45,379 nt of DNA, taken from assembly GCA_031119205.1 (NCBI GenBank), contig JAVHYF010000031.1, positions 1 to 45,379 of the forward strand, written 5' to 3'. The stretch comes from Moraxellaceae bacterium (GTDB lineage: Bacteria; Pseudomonadota; Gammaproteobacteria; Burkholderiales; Rhodocyclaceae). The notes under the pieces are model-generated. The model was not told the DNA's origin. It worked only from the letters and a program-made list of their open reading frames with translations, and searched no databases. Positions 35,426 to 44,514 of this stretch are shown piece by piece (position 1 is the stretch's first letter; each line of letters opens with the position of its first letter). The position numbers were made by a program, and so were the translations under genes.

Positions 35426-36517
35426 TCAGGGCTGATCGGTCTGCAGCGGCTGACCTGCGTCGCTGACGCGCATCCAGGCCTTGCGCAGCAGATGCTGCGT
35501 CAGCAGCTTCGGTGGCATGCGCAGCCAGTGCGCGCGGATGTACAGCGCCTCGCGCGCCAGCGGTGTCAGCAGGTCCTTGGTGGAGCTGTGCAGCGGCGTG
35601 AAGATGCGCTTGTACATCTGGTCGCGCAGCAGACGCTGCAGCATGTTGCCGGCATGCGGGGACAGTGCATGCGTGACTGCGGCGGGAACGGCCACACCCA
35701 GCACGCGGGCGAGGTAGCGCAGGGCCAGCGCCAGCACTTCGCAGAGGTTGTGGCGGTGCGCCTGTTCCACCAGGCGGTGCCAGAAGTCCGGGTCGGCTGC
35801 GAGGAATTCCGCGATCAGGCTGCGCAGGTCCACCAGGTCACGCAGTGCGTTGTCGCCTTCCCCTTCGTGGAAGAGGTGGGTGGCGGAGTGCAGCACCATG
35901 TCGGCCGGGGACAGAACCGCCAGCCCGGGCCAGTCCGCCAGCGCACGCGCATTGGCGACCAGCGCGGCGGGGTCGGGGTGGGCCCGCGAGGTCGGCGGCA
36001 GGATGGTGTGGTGCACGTCCACCACGCTGCCGCGCTGCAGGTGCTGCATGGGCGGCAGTTCGTGCATCCATTCGCGGTAGTAGCGCTGGTTGTAGGCGTC
36101 AGTCTCGCCGCTGACCCAGCCAGCCAGCATCAGCGCGGCCTCGGCCTGGGCCAGTTGCCCGTGCGGCACCAGCAGGTCGACGTCGGCAAAGACCCGGCCA
36201 CGCGCAGCGTTCAGGTCGGCGAGCACATACGCCGCGCCCTTGAGCAGCACGGGCCGGATGCCGGTGGCATTGAGTGCTGACGCCAGTTCCTGCGCTTCGT
36301 GGCGGACCGATTGCTGCTGCCGCTCGGCCAGCCGTGCGCCGGCCAGCAGGTGCACCTGCGCGACCTCCGGTACCGAGGGCATGTCGTGCAGCAGATCGTG
36401 CAGATGCCCCAGCAGGTTGGCGTGACGCGCCTGGCGGATCAGCAGGTCCCATTGCGACAGGCTCAGCGAGGCTGCCGTGGCAGGCTCGCGCAGGGCCCGC
36501 AGCAGCAGGACCCTCAT
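35426..36517 (-). CDS. nucleotidyltransferase family protein of the HPr-rel-A gene set
   Basis: 363 residues, last gene of a four-gene operon. The central block LLKGAAYVLADLN...GRVFADVDLLVP carries the D-x-D type metal-binding pair of the nucleotidyltransferase fold (PF14907-like), followed by VDVHHTILPP and LSPADMVLHSATHLFHEGE, also typical. Such proteins are predicted to move a nucleotide or a related group onto a protein or small molecule, but the substrate of this type is unknown. Its start overlaps the upstream kinase-like stop by four bases. The long helical C-terminus (about 230-363) is Leu- and Arg-rich. Confidence 0.85.
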   Translation of the reverse strand: MRVLLLRALREPATAASLSLSQWDLLIRQARHANLLGHLHDLLHDMPSVPEVAQVHLLAGARLAERQQQSVRHEAQELASALNATGIRPVLLKGAAYVLADLNAARGRVFADVDLLVPHGQLAQAEAALMLAGWVSGETDAYNQRYYREWMHELPPMQHLQRGSVVDVHHTILPPTSRAHPDPAALVANARALADWPGLAVLSPADMVLHSATHLFHEGEGDNALRDLVDLRSLIAEFLAADPDFWHRLVEQAHRHNLCEVLALALRYLARVLGVAVPAAVTHALSPHAGNMLQRLLRDQMYKRIFTPLHSSTKDLLTPLAREALYIRAHWLRMPPKLLTQHLLRKAWMRVSDAGQPLQTDQP

Positions 36518-37437
36518 GCCGCTTGCTCCACGGCACCAGCCAGCTCGTCGAAGCAGGCGATGGCTTCGTCCAGATAACCGTACTCGAAGCGCCAGGCCGG
36601 CGCACCATCAAGCAAGGCGCACAAGGCCGAAAAGCCATGCTGACCCTGGATGTGATAGTTGAACGCGTTGTCCGCCAGCGCCAGCAGTGCCTCGGCCGGT
36701 GCCATCGGGGTGAGGCGTGCAGGTGCGTCGGCGACGTACTTCGGGAACACCACCCAGGCGGGGCGCCGCAGCCGGGCGACCGCGGCGACGCTGCCGGCCG
36801 GGGGACGCAGCAGGGCCACCGTTCCCTTGGTGGTGTCCAGATAGGGGCCGCACACTTCGACTTCTGGGGCGAAGCGACGGATCACGGAGATCGAGGCGTT
36901 CTTCAGGTTGATCGGTCGCGCCAGTCCGTGCAGCAGGCCAGTGGCTGGATCCAGCAGGGCCAGCTCGTCCGACAGGAGGTCCCAACCGGACAGTGCCAAT
37001 GCAGCGCACAGCGTGCTCTTGCCGGAGCCGGCCGGTGCCGGCATCACCACGGCGCGGTCGCCGCGCCCCAGCACGGCCGCGTGCAGCATCAGCAGGTGGT
37101 TGGCGTAGCCGGCGATGCACCAGTTCAACCCCCATTCCAGCATCGGCATGGCCTGGTCGGCCGGCAAGGGCTTGAAGGGCTCCAGCCCGTCGACGACGAA
37201 GCGGACCTGCGGCCGCACGAAACGCCGCAAGTTGCGGCCGGGGAGGATAGCGACGTGGAAGTCGATGAAGTCGTCGTCGCCCCGCAGCGGATGCGCTGCA
37301 TAGAGGCGACCGATGCCTTCTGCCAGATCCCGCTGCGGGCTTTGCACGCGGAAGGCGAAAGGTCCTGCGGCGAAACGCAGGCCGGCACCGGCGAGACGCG
37401 CTCGCAAGGCCGATGGCGACAGGTCGGCGACGATCAT
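36514..37437 (-). CDS. HPr-kinase-related kinase (HprK-related kinase A)
   Basis: 307 residues. A P-loop PAPAGSGKST (Lys 140) follows the HAAVLGRGDRAVV strand; LLSDELALLD at about 154-163 provides the acidic metal-binding pair, and KYV and DNAF blocks lie near the C-terminus. This resembles the HprK/P C-terminal kinase domain and matches the 'HprK-related kinase A' type known from gene neighbourhoods with a PqqD-like protein. True HPr kinases phosphorylate a Ser of HPr; no HPr or PTS gene is nearby, so the target is probably another protein. It overlaps both neighbours by four bases. Confidence 0.87.
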   Translation of the reverse strand: MIVADLSPSALRARLAGAGLRFAAGPFAFRVQSPQRDLAEGIGRLYAAHPLRGDDDFIDFHVAILPGRNLRRFVRPQVRFVVDGLEPFKPLPADQAMPMLEWGLNWCIAGYANHLLMLHAAVLGRGDRAVVMPAPAGSGKSTLCAALALSGWDLLSDELALLDPATGLLHGLARPINLKNASISVIRRFAPEVEVCGPYLDTTKGTVALLRPPAGSVAAVARLRRPAWVVFPKYVADAPARLTPMAPAEALLALADNAFNYHIQGQHGFSALCALLDGAPAWRFEYGYLDEAIACFDELAGAVEQAA

Positions 37438-37718
37438 GCGCCGGATTGTGCCAGTAGCCGGGCTTGTAGCAGTGTGTCGAGTGCCGCGTCGAAGGCTTCG
37501 TCGGAGAGGCCTTCGCTCAGGGCGTCGGCACGCAGGGCAGCAAGGTCGAGGCCCCTGGCGGGCGCCTGCTGCACGGTTTCATAGAGCCAGCGGGTGGCGC
37601 CGTGGAGTACATGGGTACTGCCGGGGCCCGGAAGGAAGACAGCGAGTGCGTCGCCCAGAACGTGGGCCAGTGGGGTCAGGCCGTCAGGCGTTTGTGCGGC
37701 GGGGGCGTGCAGGCGCAC
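37434..37718 (-). CDS. PqqD-like protein of the HPr-rel-A gene set
   Basis: 94 residues from the GTG at 37718, which has GGGGG just upstream; a GTG at 37742 would add eight residues and overlap the preceding gene by 11 bases. The sequence LGDALAVFLPGPGSTHVLHGATRWLYETVQQ resembles the PqqD fold, a small winged-helix peptide chaperone that presents precursor peptides to modifying enzymes. The acidic-helical C-terminus (LSDEAFDAALDTLLQARLL) also fits. Its stop overlaps the kinase start by four bases. By analogy it would bind the N-terminal part of the secreted protein encoded just upstream, but that is inference. Confidence 0.75.
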   Translation of the reverse strand: MRLHAPAAQTPDGLTPLAHVLGDALAVFLPGPGSTHVLHGATRWLYETVQQAPARGLDLAALRADALSEGLSDEAFDAALDTLLQARLLAQSGA

Positions 37719-37731
37719 GCCACCCCCGTGA

Positions 37732-38283
37732 TCAGAGCTCACCCGTGGTGTGCTTGAGGTAGCTGAGAAGCTGTGCCGTGGTCCAGGTTACGCCGGGAGT
37801 CGGGCTGTAGTTGCCGGTGCGGTACTGCCACATCTTGCGGACTTCGGTGGGGCTGGACGGCGTGCGGTTGTTGAGTGCATTGAGGTAGGCTGCCACGATG
37901 TACTTCTCGCATTCGGTGCGTGCGGAACCGGGGGCAATGCAGCTGAGCAGCGTGGTCGTGGTGTCGCTGCCGCTGGTCGCTCCGGACAGCGAGGACAGCT
38001 TCGTGACGCTGCGGTCGCAAGGCCAGGTGCCGGTGGTGTACCACTCGCTCGGCTTCTTCCCCATCTTGCTGTCCTTGCAGGTGAATGCTTCAGGACGGCT
38101 GAGGTTGCCGGAGATCGAAAACCCGGAGGGTTGCTTGCAGGTCGCGTAGGCGGGGCGACCGGCCAGGGTCAGCAGCAGCGGACCGGTTGCCAGACCGCCC
38201 TGGATCAGGCGGCGGCGGCCAGCGGCCGGCAGTTGCGGCGTGGTGCTTTCTTGCGACGGGCTGTCGATTTCTGGCTTTTGCAT
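37732..38283 (-). CDS. secreted Cys-containing protein with Tat-like signal, first gene of the HPr-rel-A-type operon
   Basis: 183 residues from the ATG at 38283. A polar leader of 22 residues precedes RRRLIQGG (23-30), a hydrophobic run and a PAYA cleavage site near 47, giving a Tat-like signal. The mature part has five Cys (49, 69, 89, 115, 125), a Ser/Thr-rich middle and a conserved-looking C-terminal half: ECEKYIVAAYLNALNNRTP, then MWQYRTGNYSPTPGVTWT and a final LLSYLKHTT. I know no named domain for it. Being first in a tightly coupled set with PqqD-, kinase- and nucleotidyltransferase-like genes, it is the obvious candidate target of modification. An upstream in-frame start to 38403 is possible but would bury the signal. 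Confidence 0.78.
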   Translation of the reverse strand: MQKPEIDSPSQESTTPQLPAAGRRRLIQGGLATGPLLLTLAGRPAYATCKQPSGFSISGNLSRPEAFTCKDSKMGKKPSEWYTTGTWPCDRSVTKLSSLSGATSGSDTTTTLLSCIAPGSARTECEKYIVAAYLNALNNRTPSSPTEVRKMWQYRTGNYSPTPGVTWTTAQLLSYLKHTTGEL

Positions 38284-38536
38284 GGTTTGAGACCCTGGAA
38301 CAGTGGCGTCTGATGGCGCGCATGGTGCCGCAGGCAGGTGAAAGCTGCATGGCAAGGCATCACGGTTGCCCGAGAGGACGCATGACTGCCTATCAGGAAG
38401 CAAGTTGGGTGCCCATTACGACAGCGGGTTTAAGCGTATGTTCCATATAAGGTTTTGGCCGTCATTGGCAGGGCAGTCAGGCAGCTGGCAGCGAAGTGTC
38501 AATTCCGTCGACGTCGCTGCACGCCCGGCTGGCGAG

Positions 38537-39442
38537 TCAGTGTGAGAGATCCATCGCCAGCCGTTCGGCCATGCGCTCGGCCTGGGCCAGATAGCTTCGG
38601 CCAAACGTGTTCAGATGGTTGAGCACATGGTAGAGGCTGTAGAGCGGCTTGCGCCGCTCGTAGCCTTCGTCCAGCGGCCAGGCCTTGCGGTAGGCGGCAT
38701 AGAAAGGCAACGGGAAGCCGCCGAACAGCTCGGTCATGGCAAGGTCGGCTTCGCGATCGCCGTAGTGCACGGCCGGGTCGAACAAGGTCAGGCGAGGGCC
38801 GTCCGGGCCGTCGGTGATGGCGGCGTTTCCGCTCCACAGGTCGCCATGCAGGAGGCTGGGGCGTGGCCGGTACTCGAGAAAAAGGGCGCTGGCACGCTCG
38901 GCGATCTGCTCGCCAAGTTGTTGGAGGCGGCCGCGATGCCCCTGCGAGGCCGCCAGCGTGAGCTGTGGCTGCAGGCGACGCTGTACGAAGAAGCGGGCCC
39001 AGCTGTCCTGCGGCGTGTTGGCCTGCGGGCTGTGTCCGATGTAGTTGTCGCGGGACCAGCCGTAGCGCGTGCCCTCCTGTCGATGGAGCTCAGCGAGCGC
39101 GGCACCCGCGCGACGGCCGGTTTCGTCGCCGGTTAGCGGACGCAGGTCCAGCCACTCCAGCAACAGGGCGGCCTGATCGGCTGCCTGGCCCAGTGTGAGC
39201 ACGCGGGGCACGCGGATGGCCGGGCATTGGCCGAGGGCGCTGAGGCCGTCGGCCTCCGCCGCGAAGACGTCCTGCTCGGCCGCCGGACGGAGCTTCAGGA
39301 AGTAGTCACCATCGTTGCCTGTGACGCGCAGGCAGGCATTGATGTCGCCGCCACTGACGGGGCTGAGGTCGCGCAGGCGGAAGCCTGTACCGGTGACCGA
39401 GCGGACCAGGGTTTCTATATCGCCGCGCAGGGTCGGGTTCAT
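38537..39442 (-). CDS. fructosamine kinase family protein
   Basis: 301 residues, the family length. VSGGDINACLRV and DYFLKLRPA form the nucleotide-binding N-lobe, LLLEWLDL the hinge, and the catalytic LLHGDLWSGN with LFDPAVHYGDREADLAM supplies the aminoglycoside-kinase-like active site. By family knowledge these enzymes phosphorylate sugars attached to protein amines, starting repair of glycated proteins; bacterial members mostly act on ribulosamines or erythrulosamines. It is followed closely downstream of a Ser/Thr kinase gene (9 bases), suggesting co-transcription, without an obvious shared pathway. Confidence 0.93.
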   Translation of the reverse strand: MNPTLRGDIETLVRSVTGTGFRLRDLSPVSGGDINACLRVTGNDGDYFLKLRPAAEQDVFAAEADGLSALGQCPAIRVPRVLTLGQAADQAALLLEWLDLRPLTGDETGRRAGAALAELHRQEGTRYGWSRDNYIGHSPQANTPQDSWARFFVQRRLQPQLTLAASQGHRGRLQQLGEQIAERASALFLEYRPRPSLLHGDLWSGNAAITDGPDGPRLTLFDPAVHYGDREADLAMTELFGGFPLPFYAAYRKAWPLDEGYERRKPLYSLYHVLNHLNTFGRSYLAQAERMAERLAMDLSH

Positions 39443-39451
39443 GGTGGACAG

Positions 39452-40747
39452 CTATGGGTGCGTGAGCCGGACGTTGGCGGCTGCCAGGCGTTCCGCCAGC
39501 GTGTCGAGGAAAGCGCGATAGAAGCGCATCTGGCAACCGCTGGACGCCCGCGCCACGGCTTCTGCGCGCAACTCGACGAAGGTGCAGTCGGAGTCGGCGA
39601 TGACATCCGCGCTGCGGGTGCCGGGATGGGAGCCGAACAACGACATCTCGCCGAAGCATTCGCCCACCGATAGCCGGTGCAGCCGCTGGCCTTGCGAGCA
39701 GACGGCGGCCTGGCCGTGGGCGAGGATCGCCACGTAGTGGCCGGGCTCGCCCTCGCGCATCACCAGCGTGCCGGCCGCGACTTCGCGCCATTCGGCGAGG
39801 CGCAGCACCTCCCAGATCTGCACGTCGTCGAACTGGCGGAAGAAGGGCATGCCGCGCAGGGTCTGGAAGCGGTGGGTCTCGGAGTGTGGTTGTGATTGCG
39901 CGACGAGGCGCCGGTTGCGGGCCGCCTGGGCGAGGTCGTGCGAGAACTCCAGCCAGCTCTGGTAGCGTGCCGACAGCGACTTGTGCATGGCGCGGGCGCA
40001 GATCTCGTCCAGCGCGGGCGGGACCTCCGGCCGCAGGCTGGAGGGTGGCGGTGCATCGAGATTGCTGATCTTCCAGGCGAGGCTCAGGTGGTTGTCCGTC
40101 TCGAAAGGCAGGCGCCCGGTCAGCAGCTGGTACATCACCACGCCCAGCGAATAGATGTCCGTCTGATGGTTCAGGGTGGCGTCGCGCACCTGTTCCGGTG
40201 ACATGTAGGCCGGCGAGCCCAGGCCCATCACCAGCGTACGGTCGGCGTCATGGAAGATCGCCGCACCGAAGTCCGACACCTTCACCTCACCACCGTCCGG
40301 GTCGCTCAACAACAGGTTGCCGGGCTTGATGTCGCGGTGGGTCACCCCCTGCAGGAAGGCGTACTCCAGCGCGCGGGTGCATTTGAAGAGGATTTCGATC
40401 AGGCGGTCGAAAGGCAGCAGGTTCTCCGGCCGGCAGAACTGCTCCAGCGTGCCGCCGGGCACGTACTCCATGGCGAGGTAGGCCTCGCGCTCGGTCACCG
40501 CCGCGTCGTACACCTGCACGATGTGCGGGTGGATCAGCCGGCTGGCGAGCGAGGCCTCGGTCAGCAGCTGCTGGCGATGTGCCTGCGCGCGCTGCGGATC
40601 CCGCAGCACCTCGGCGAACACTCGCTTGAGGGCGATCGAGCGTTGCGCGAAGGGGTCGCGAGCGAGGTAGACCGCGCTGGTGGCGCCTTCACCCAGCAGG
40701 CTCTGGATCTCGTACTTGCCGATGCGCTCCACCAGTTGCACGGTCAT
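39452..40747 (-). CDS. Ser/Thr protein kinase fused to a cyclic-nucleotide-binding domain
   Basis: 431 residues. The Hanks-type kinase domain (about 11-275) is complete: LGEGATSAVY, Lys 41, Glu 64, HRDIKPGNLL (Asp 139), DFG 159-161, GSPAYMSPEQ and DIYSLGVVMYQLLTG. A linker leads to a C-terminal cNMP-binding fold (about 295-420), with the phosphate-cassette-like block GECFGEMSLFGSHPGTRSADV keeping Gly-Glu and the Arg that holds the cyclic phosphate. There is no membrane segment. Cyclic AMP or GMP control of kinase activity is inferred. It lies between a DUF1304 gene (one base apart) and a fructosamine-kinase gene (nine bases). Confidence 0.92.
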   Translation of the reverse strand: MTVQLVERIGKYEIQSLLGEGATSAVYLARDPFAQRSIALKRVFAEVLRDPQRAQAHRQQLLTEASLASRLIHPHIVQVYDAAVTEREAYLAMEYVPGGTLEQFCRPENLLPFDRLIEILFKCTRALEYAFLQGVTHRDIKPGNLLLSDPDGGEVKVSDFGAAIFHDADRTLVMGLGSPAYMSPEQVRDATLNHQTDIYSLGVVMYQLLTGRLPFETDNHLSLAWKISNLDAPPPSSLRPEVPPALDEICARAMHKSLSARYQSWLEFSHDLAQAARNRRLVAQSQPHSETHRFQTLRGMPFFRQFDDVQIWEVLRLAEWREVAAGTLVMREGEPGHYVAILAHGQAAVCSQGQRLHRLSVGECFGEMSLFGSHPGTRSADVIADSDCTFVELRAEAVARASSGCQMRFYRAFLDTLAERLAAANVRLTHP

Positions 40748-40748
40748 G

Positions 40749-41105
40749 TCAGTTGCCCGCGATGAGGACCAGCAGCAAGGCGATGGCCGCAGGCATGGCC
40801 TGGAACCACAGGATCTTCCGGCTGGCGGTGGCAGCGCCGTACAGGCCGGCGACGATCACGCAGGACAGGAAGAACAGTTCGAATTCCCGCCCGGGCTGCA
40901 GCAGGCCGTAAAGCAGGCCCGCTGCGAGGAAACCGTTGTACAGCCCCTGATTGGCGGCCAGCACACGGGTACTGGCGGCGTACTCAGGGGTGTGGCGGAA
41001 GGTGCGCAGGCCCATCGGCTTGTCCCACAGGAACATCTCCAGCACCAAGAAATACACGTGCAGGAGGGCCACCAGGGCTACGGCGATGTCGGCGAGCGTA
41101 CTCAT
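40749..41105 (-). CDS. DUF1304 integral membrane protein
   Basis: 118 residues from the ATG at 41105 (MSTLADIAVALVALLHVYFLVLEMFLW), the typical family start; an ATG nine bases earlier is also in frame. Four hydrophobic helices are separated by short loops. NQGLYNGFLAAGLLYG and the final VIVAGLYGAATASR are conserved in the family. The function is not known. It is followed after one base by the kinase gene and preceded by argH on the same strand (26 bases). Confidence 0.88.
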   Translation of the reverse strand: MSTLADIAVALVALLHVYFLVLEMFLWDKPMGLRTFRHTPEYAASTRVLAANQGLYNGFLAAGLLYGLLQPGREFELFFLSCVIVAGLYGAATASRKILWFQAMPAAIALLLVLIAGN

Positions 41106-41131
41106 CCAGTGCATGCGCCGGGGGCAGGGGG

Positions 41132-42574
41132 CTAGCCCAGGCGCTTGCGTGCGCGGGCGATGGCGGCGCGTACCTGTGCCGGTGCCGTGCCGCCGATGTG
41201 GTCGCGGGAATCCAGCGAGCCTTCCACCGTCAGCACCGCAAACACGTCGTCGCCCAGCCGCTCGGCCGCGCCATTCACATGGGTCATGCAGGCGCGCAGG
41301 TCGGCCAGTGCCATCTGCGGCAGATCGACGCCACGTTTCTCTGCTTCGCGCACAGCTAGTGCCACGGCCTCGTGGGCATCGCGGAAGGGCAGGCCCTTCT
41401 TCACCAGGTAGTCGGCGAGGTCGGTGGCGGTGGCAAAGCCCAGGCTCAATGCTGCGCGCATGGCGTCAGCCTTCACGCGGATGCCGGGGATCATGTCGGT
41501 GTAGATGCGCAGCGTATCCACCAGCGTGTCGGCGGCGTCGAACAGCGGCTCCTTGTCCTCCTGGTTGTCCTTGTTGTAGGCCAGCGGCTGGCCTTTCATC
41601 AGGGTCAGCAGGGCCACCAGATGGCCATTGACGCGGCCGGTCTTGCCACGCACCAGCTCCGGTACGTCCGGGTTCTTCTTCTGCGGCATGATCGAGCTGC
41701 CGGTGCAGAAACGGTCGGCCAGATCGATGAAGCCGAAGCGCGGGCTCATCCACAGGATCAGCTCTTCCGACAGGCGCGACAGGTGCGTCATCGTCAGCGC
41801 GGCAGCGGCGCAGAATTCGATGGCGAAGTCGCGGTCGGACACGGCGTCCAGCGAGTTCTCGCAGACTTCGTCGAAGCCCAGTTCCCGGGCCACGAACTCG
41901 CGGTCGATCGGGTAGCTGGTGCCAGCCAGCGCGGCAGCGCCCAGCGGCAGGCGGTTCACGCGGCGACGGCAGTCCGCAAGGCGTTCGGCGTCGCGGCGGG
42001 CCATTTCTACGTAAGCCATCAGGTGGTGGCCGAAGGTGACCGGCTGGGCGACCTGCAGGTGGGTATGCCCCGGCAGCGGGGTGGCGGCGTGCTGTTCGGC
42101 CATGGCGAGCAGGGCGCGCTGGAAGTCGTCGAGCAGGCCCACCGCTTGGTCGATGGCGTCGCGCAGCCACAGGCGGATGTCGGTGGCTACCTGGTCGTTG
42201 CGGCTGCGGCCGGTATGCAGGCGCTTGCCGGCATCACCCACCAGGGCGGTCAGGCGCTTCTCGATATTGAGGTGAACGTCCTCGTCATCAAGATTCCAGT
42301 TGAAACTGCCGTTGGCTATCTCTTCACGGATCTGCGCCATGCCGCGCTCGATGTCGGCCAGATCCTGCGCGCCGATGATGCCCTGACGCGCGAGCATCTT
42401 TGCGTGGGCGAGCGAGCCGCGTATATCCTGCGCGGCCATGCGGTTGTCGAAGAACACCGATGCCGTGTAGCGCTTGACGAGGTCGGAGACGGGTTCGGAG
42501 AAGCGGCCCGACCAGGCCTTAGTGGTCTGCTCGTCGCCGGAACTGCCCGGCGCGATGCCATTGGGATGGGTCAT
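41132..42574 (-). CDS. argH: argininosuccinate lyase
   Basis: 480 residues, slightly long at the N-terminus ([21 protein letters not shown] before the family's SGRF). It splits argininosuccinate into arginine and fumarate, the last step of arginine synthesis. The signature [23 protein letters not shown] carries the catalytic Ser loop; [13 protein letters not shown] and [18 protein letters not shown] supply other active-site residues. The frame stays open for over 600 more codons upstream, but that stretch only mirrors the sensor and regulator genes on the other strand, so the ATG at 42574 is used. It is divergent from the sensor kinase, 63 bases apart. Confidence 0.96.
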   Translation of the reverse strand: MTHPNGIAPGSSGDEQTTKAWSGRFSEPVSDLVKRYTASVFFDNRMAAQDIRGSLAHAKMLARQGIIGAQDLADIERGMAQIREEIANGSFNWNLDDEDVHLNIEKRLTALVGDAGKRLHTGRSRNDQVATDIRLWLRDAIDQAVGLLDDFQRALLAMAEQHAATPLPGHTHLQVAQPVTFGHHLMAYVEMARRDAERLADCRRRVNRLPLGAAALAGTSYPIDREFVARELGFDEVCENSLDAVSDRDFAIEFCAAAALTMTHLSRLSEELILWMSPRFGFIDLADRFCTGSSIMPQKKNPDVPELVRGKTGRVNGHLVALLTLMKGQPLAYNKDNQEDKEPLFDAADTLVDTLRIYTDMIPGIRVKADAMRAALSLGFATATDLADYLVKKGLPFRDAHEAVALAVREAEKRGVDLPQMALADLRACMTHVNGAAERLGDDVFAVLTVEGSLDSRDHIGGTAPAQVRAAIARARKRLG

Positions 42575-42637
42575 GATTGAAGCGAAAACCGTTTGCGGCG
42601 CGGGCTCCAGGCGGGCTACCGGCGCGAGTGAGAATAG

Positions 42638-43663
42638 ATGGCAAGTATAAAGCAATCGCCCACGCGGCCTGCGCCAGACCCGGCCCGCTGCGCGATTCCG
42701 GACTTCCGCAACGTCGGCGCCATCCTGCGCATGTTGTTGCTGGTGAACGTGCTGGCGCTGGCCACTGCACTGATCCGTGCCGACCGCGCGGAGCACATCC
42801 TGCGCGACTTCGTCGTCATGGCCGGGCGCCTGGAGTTGCCGTTGCTGTTGTGCGCGCTGCTCGTCTATCTGATTGCACCCTGGCTGGCCCGGCGTAGCTG
42901 GGAAGGTTTTGCATACGTACTTGCCCTGATGGCCGTGGGCATGACCCTGCTGACGCATGCCTTCATCTCGGCCGAGAGTTCCGAGGCGGTGGCGCGACGT
43001 GCGCTCTGGGCGGCGAGTGCGGCGCTCATCGTTACCATATATTTTCGCTGGCGCCAGATCGAACAGATTCCGGCGCTGGACGAGGCGCGCATCCTGGCAC
43101 TTACTGCGCGCATCCGGCCGCATTTCTTCTTCAACAGCCTCAACGGTGTGCTGGGTGTCATTCGTTCCGATCCGAAGCGGGCGGAGCATGCGCTGGAAGC
43201 GCTGGCCGAGCTGTTCCGAGAGCTGATGCGCGACTCGCGTGAACTGGTGACGCTGTGCGATGAGATCGACCTTTGTCATCGCTACCTCGATCTGGAGCGG
43301 CTGCGGCTGGGCGACCGCCTCAAAGTAGAATGGGACCTGAAATACGCGCCGCTCAACGCCAAGGTGCCGCCGTTCATGCTGCAGCCCTTGCTGGAGAACG
43401 CGGTCTATCATGGGATCGAGCCCAACCCGGAACCGGGGGTCATCACGGTGCGGATTGCGCGGCGCGGAAACGGCGTGAAATTCGAGATCAGCAACCCCGC
43501 CACGAGCCATGCGCGACGTGCCAGTGGCAACCGCATGGCATTGCAGAACATCCGCGAGCGGCTGATGCTGTTCTTCGACCTGGACGCCAACATGATCACC
43601 GAGGAAGTGGAAGGCAAGTTCCGGGTTACGATCCGCATTCCCTTGCGGCGAGAGGAAAAATAA
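42638..43663 (+). CDS. LytS/AlgZ-type sensor histidine kinase
   Basis: 341 residues. About four hydrophobic helices (24-130) form the sensor region with no large periplasmic loop. The kinase part has the LytS-family phosphoacceptor block [16 protein letters not shown], the dimer region [20 protein letters not shown], and ATPase motifs [19 protein letters not shown], followed by [13 protein letters not shown]. The argH/sensor/regulator arrangement is the same as argH-algZ(fimS)-algR in Pseudomonas and many betaproteobacteria. The response regulator follows with no gap. The signal is unknown. Confidence 0.92.
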   Translation: MASIKQSPTRPAPDPARCAIPDFRNVGAILRMLLLVNVLALATALIRADRAEHILRDFVVMAGRLELPLLLCALLVYLIAPWLARRSWEGFAYVLALMAVGMTLLTHAFISAESSEAVARRALWAASAALIVTIYFRWRQIEQIPALDEARILALTARIRPHFFFNSLNGVLGVIRSDPKRAEHALEALAELFRELMRDSRELVTLCDEIDLCHRYLDLERLRLGDRLKVEWDLKYAPLNAKVPPFMLQPLLENAVYHGIEPNPEPGVITVRIARRGNGVKFEISNPATSHARRASGNRMALQNIRERLMLFFDLDANMITEEVEGKFRVTIRIPLRREEK

Positions 43664-44425
43664 ATGGATACCCAACCGCTCGATGTACTGATCGTCGACG
43701 ACGAAGCGCCCGCGCGCGAACGCCTGCGCGACCTGCTGGGCGATATCTCCGCCGAGCAGCCGACCCGCATCGTCGGCATGGCCGGCAATGGCGTGGAGGC
43801 ACTGCGCCTGCTGGAGACCGTGCAGGCTGACCTGTTGCTGGTGGACATCCGCATGCCGGCCATGGACGGCATCGAGTTCGCGCAGCATGCCACCAGGCTG
43901 GACCCGCCGCCGCGCATCATGTTCGTGACGGCCTATGACGAATACGCGGTACAGGCCTTCGAGCTGAACGCGGTCGACTACCTGCTCAAGCCGGTACGTG
44001 CCGATCGCCTGTCGCAGGCGCTGGACAAGGTGCGCCGTGCGGCACCTATCACCCGCGAGGCGCTGGACCGCGTGGCCGAGCCGCGTGGCCACCTGACCTG
44101 CAGCGAGCGTGGCCGCATCCACCTCATCCCGATCGAGGAAGTCGCCTACCTCAAGGCTGAGCTGAAGTACGTGACCGCCCGCACCGGCGAGCGCGAGTAC
44201 CTGCTGGAGGAGTCGCTGGTCAAGCTGGAGGAAGAGTTCCCGGACCGCTTCGTGCGCATCCACCGCAATTGCCTGGTTTCCCGCGCGGCGGTGACCGGCT
44301 TCGAGCGGGTGTCGGCCGATGACGGTGGCGAGGGCCATTGGGCGGTCCGCCTGGCCAACGTGCCGGAGGCCCTGCCGATCAGCCGCCGCCAGTGGGCCAG
44401 TGCCCGGGCAGCCCTGGGCGGCTGA
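43664..44425 (+). CDS. LytTR-family response regulator (AlgR-like)
   Basis: 253 residues. The N-terminal receiver has the acidic pair in [10 protein letters not shown], phospho-acceptor Asp in [13 protein letters not shown], Thr/Tyr switch region [14 protein letters not shown] and LLKPV. The C-terminal LytTR DNA-binding domain runs from [18 protein letters not shown] to [19 protein letters not shown]. It would be phosphorylated by the adjoining sensor and bind promoter DNA. In Pseudomonas AlgR controls alginate, type IV pili and virulence; targets here are unknown. The haem gene hemC, often next in this order, is absent. Confidence 0.94.
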   Translation: MDTQPLDVLIVDDEAPARERLRDLLGDISAEQPTRIVGMAGNGVEALRLLETVQADLLLVDIRMPAMDGIEFAQHATRLDPPPRIMFVTAYDEYAVQAFELNAVDYLLKPVRADRLSQALDKVRRAAPITREALDRVAEPRGHLTCSERGRIHLIPIEEVAYLKAELKYVTARTGEREYLLEESLVKLEEEFPDRFVRIHRNCLVSRAAVTGFERVSADDGGEGHWAVRLANVPEALPISRRQWASARAALGG

Positions 44426-44514
44426 TCCGCGGCCAGCCCGCACGAACTGACCTGCGAATACCCGCTCCGGTTACACTGCGCACTCGTCGCTGGTGGCAAC
44501 CGGAGCAGCCCTCG

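Noticed and set aside
42575-44443. Extension of argH by over 600 codons upstream
   Set aside because: The added sequence is exactly antisense to the sensor and regulator genes, and argH has a normal start at 42574.
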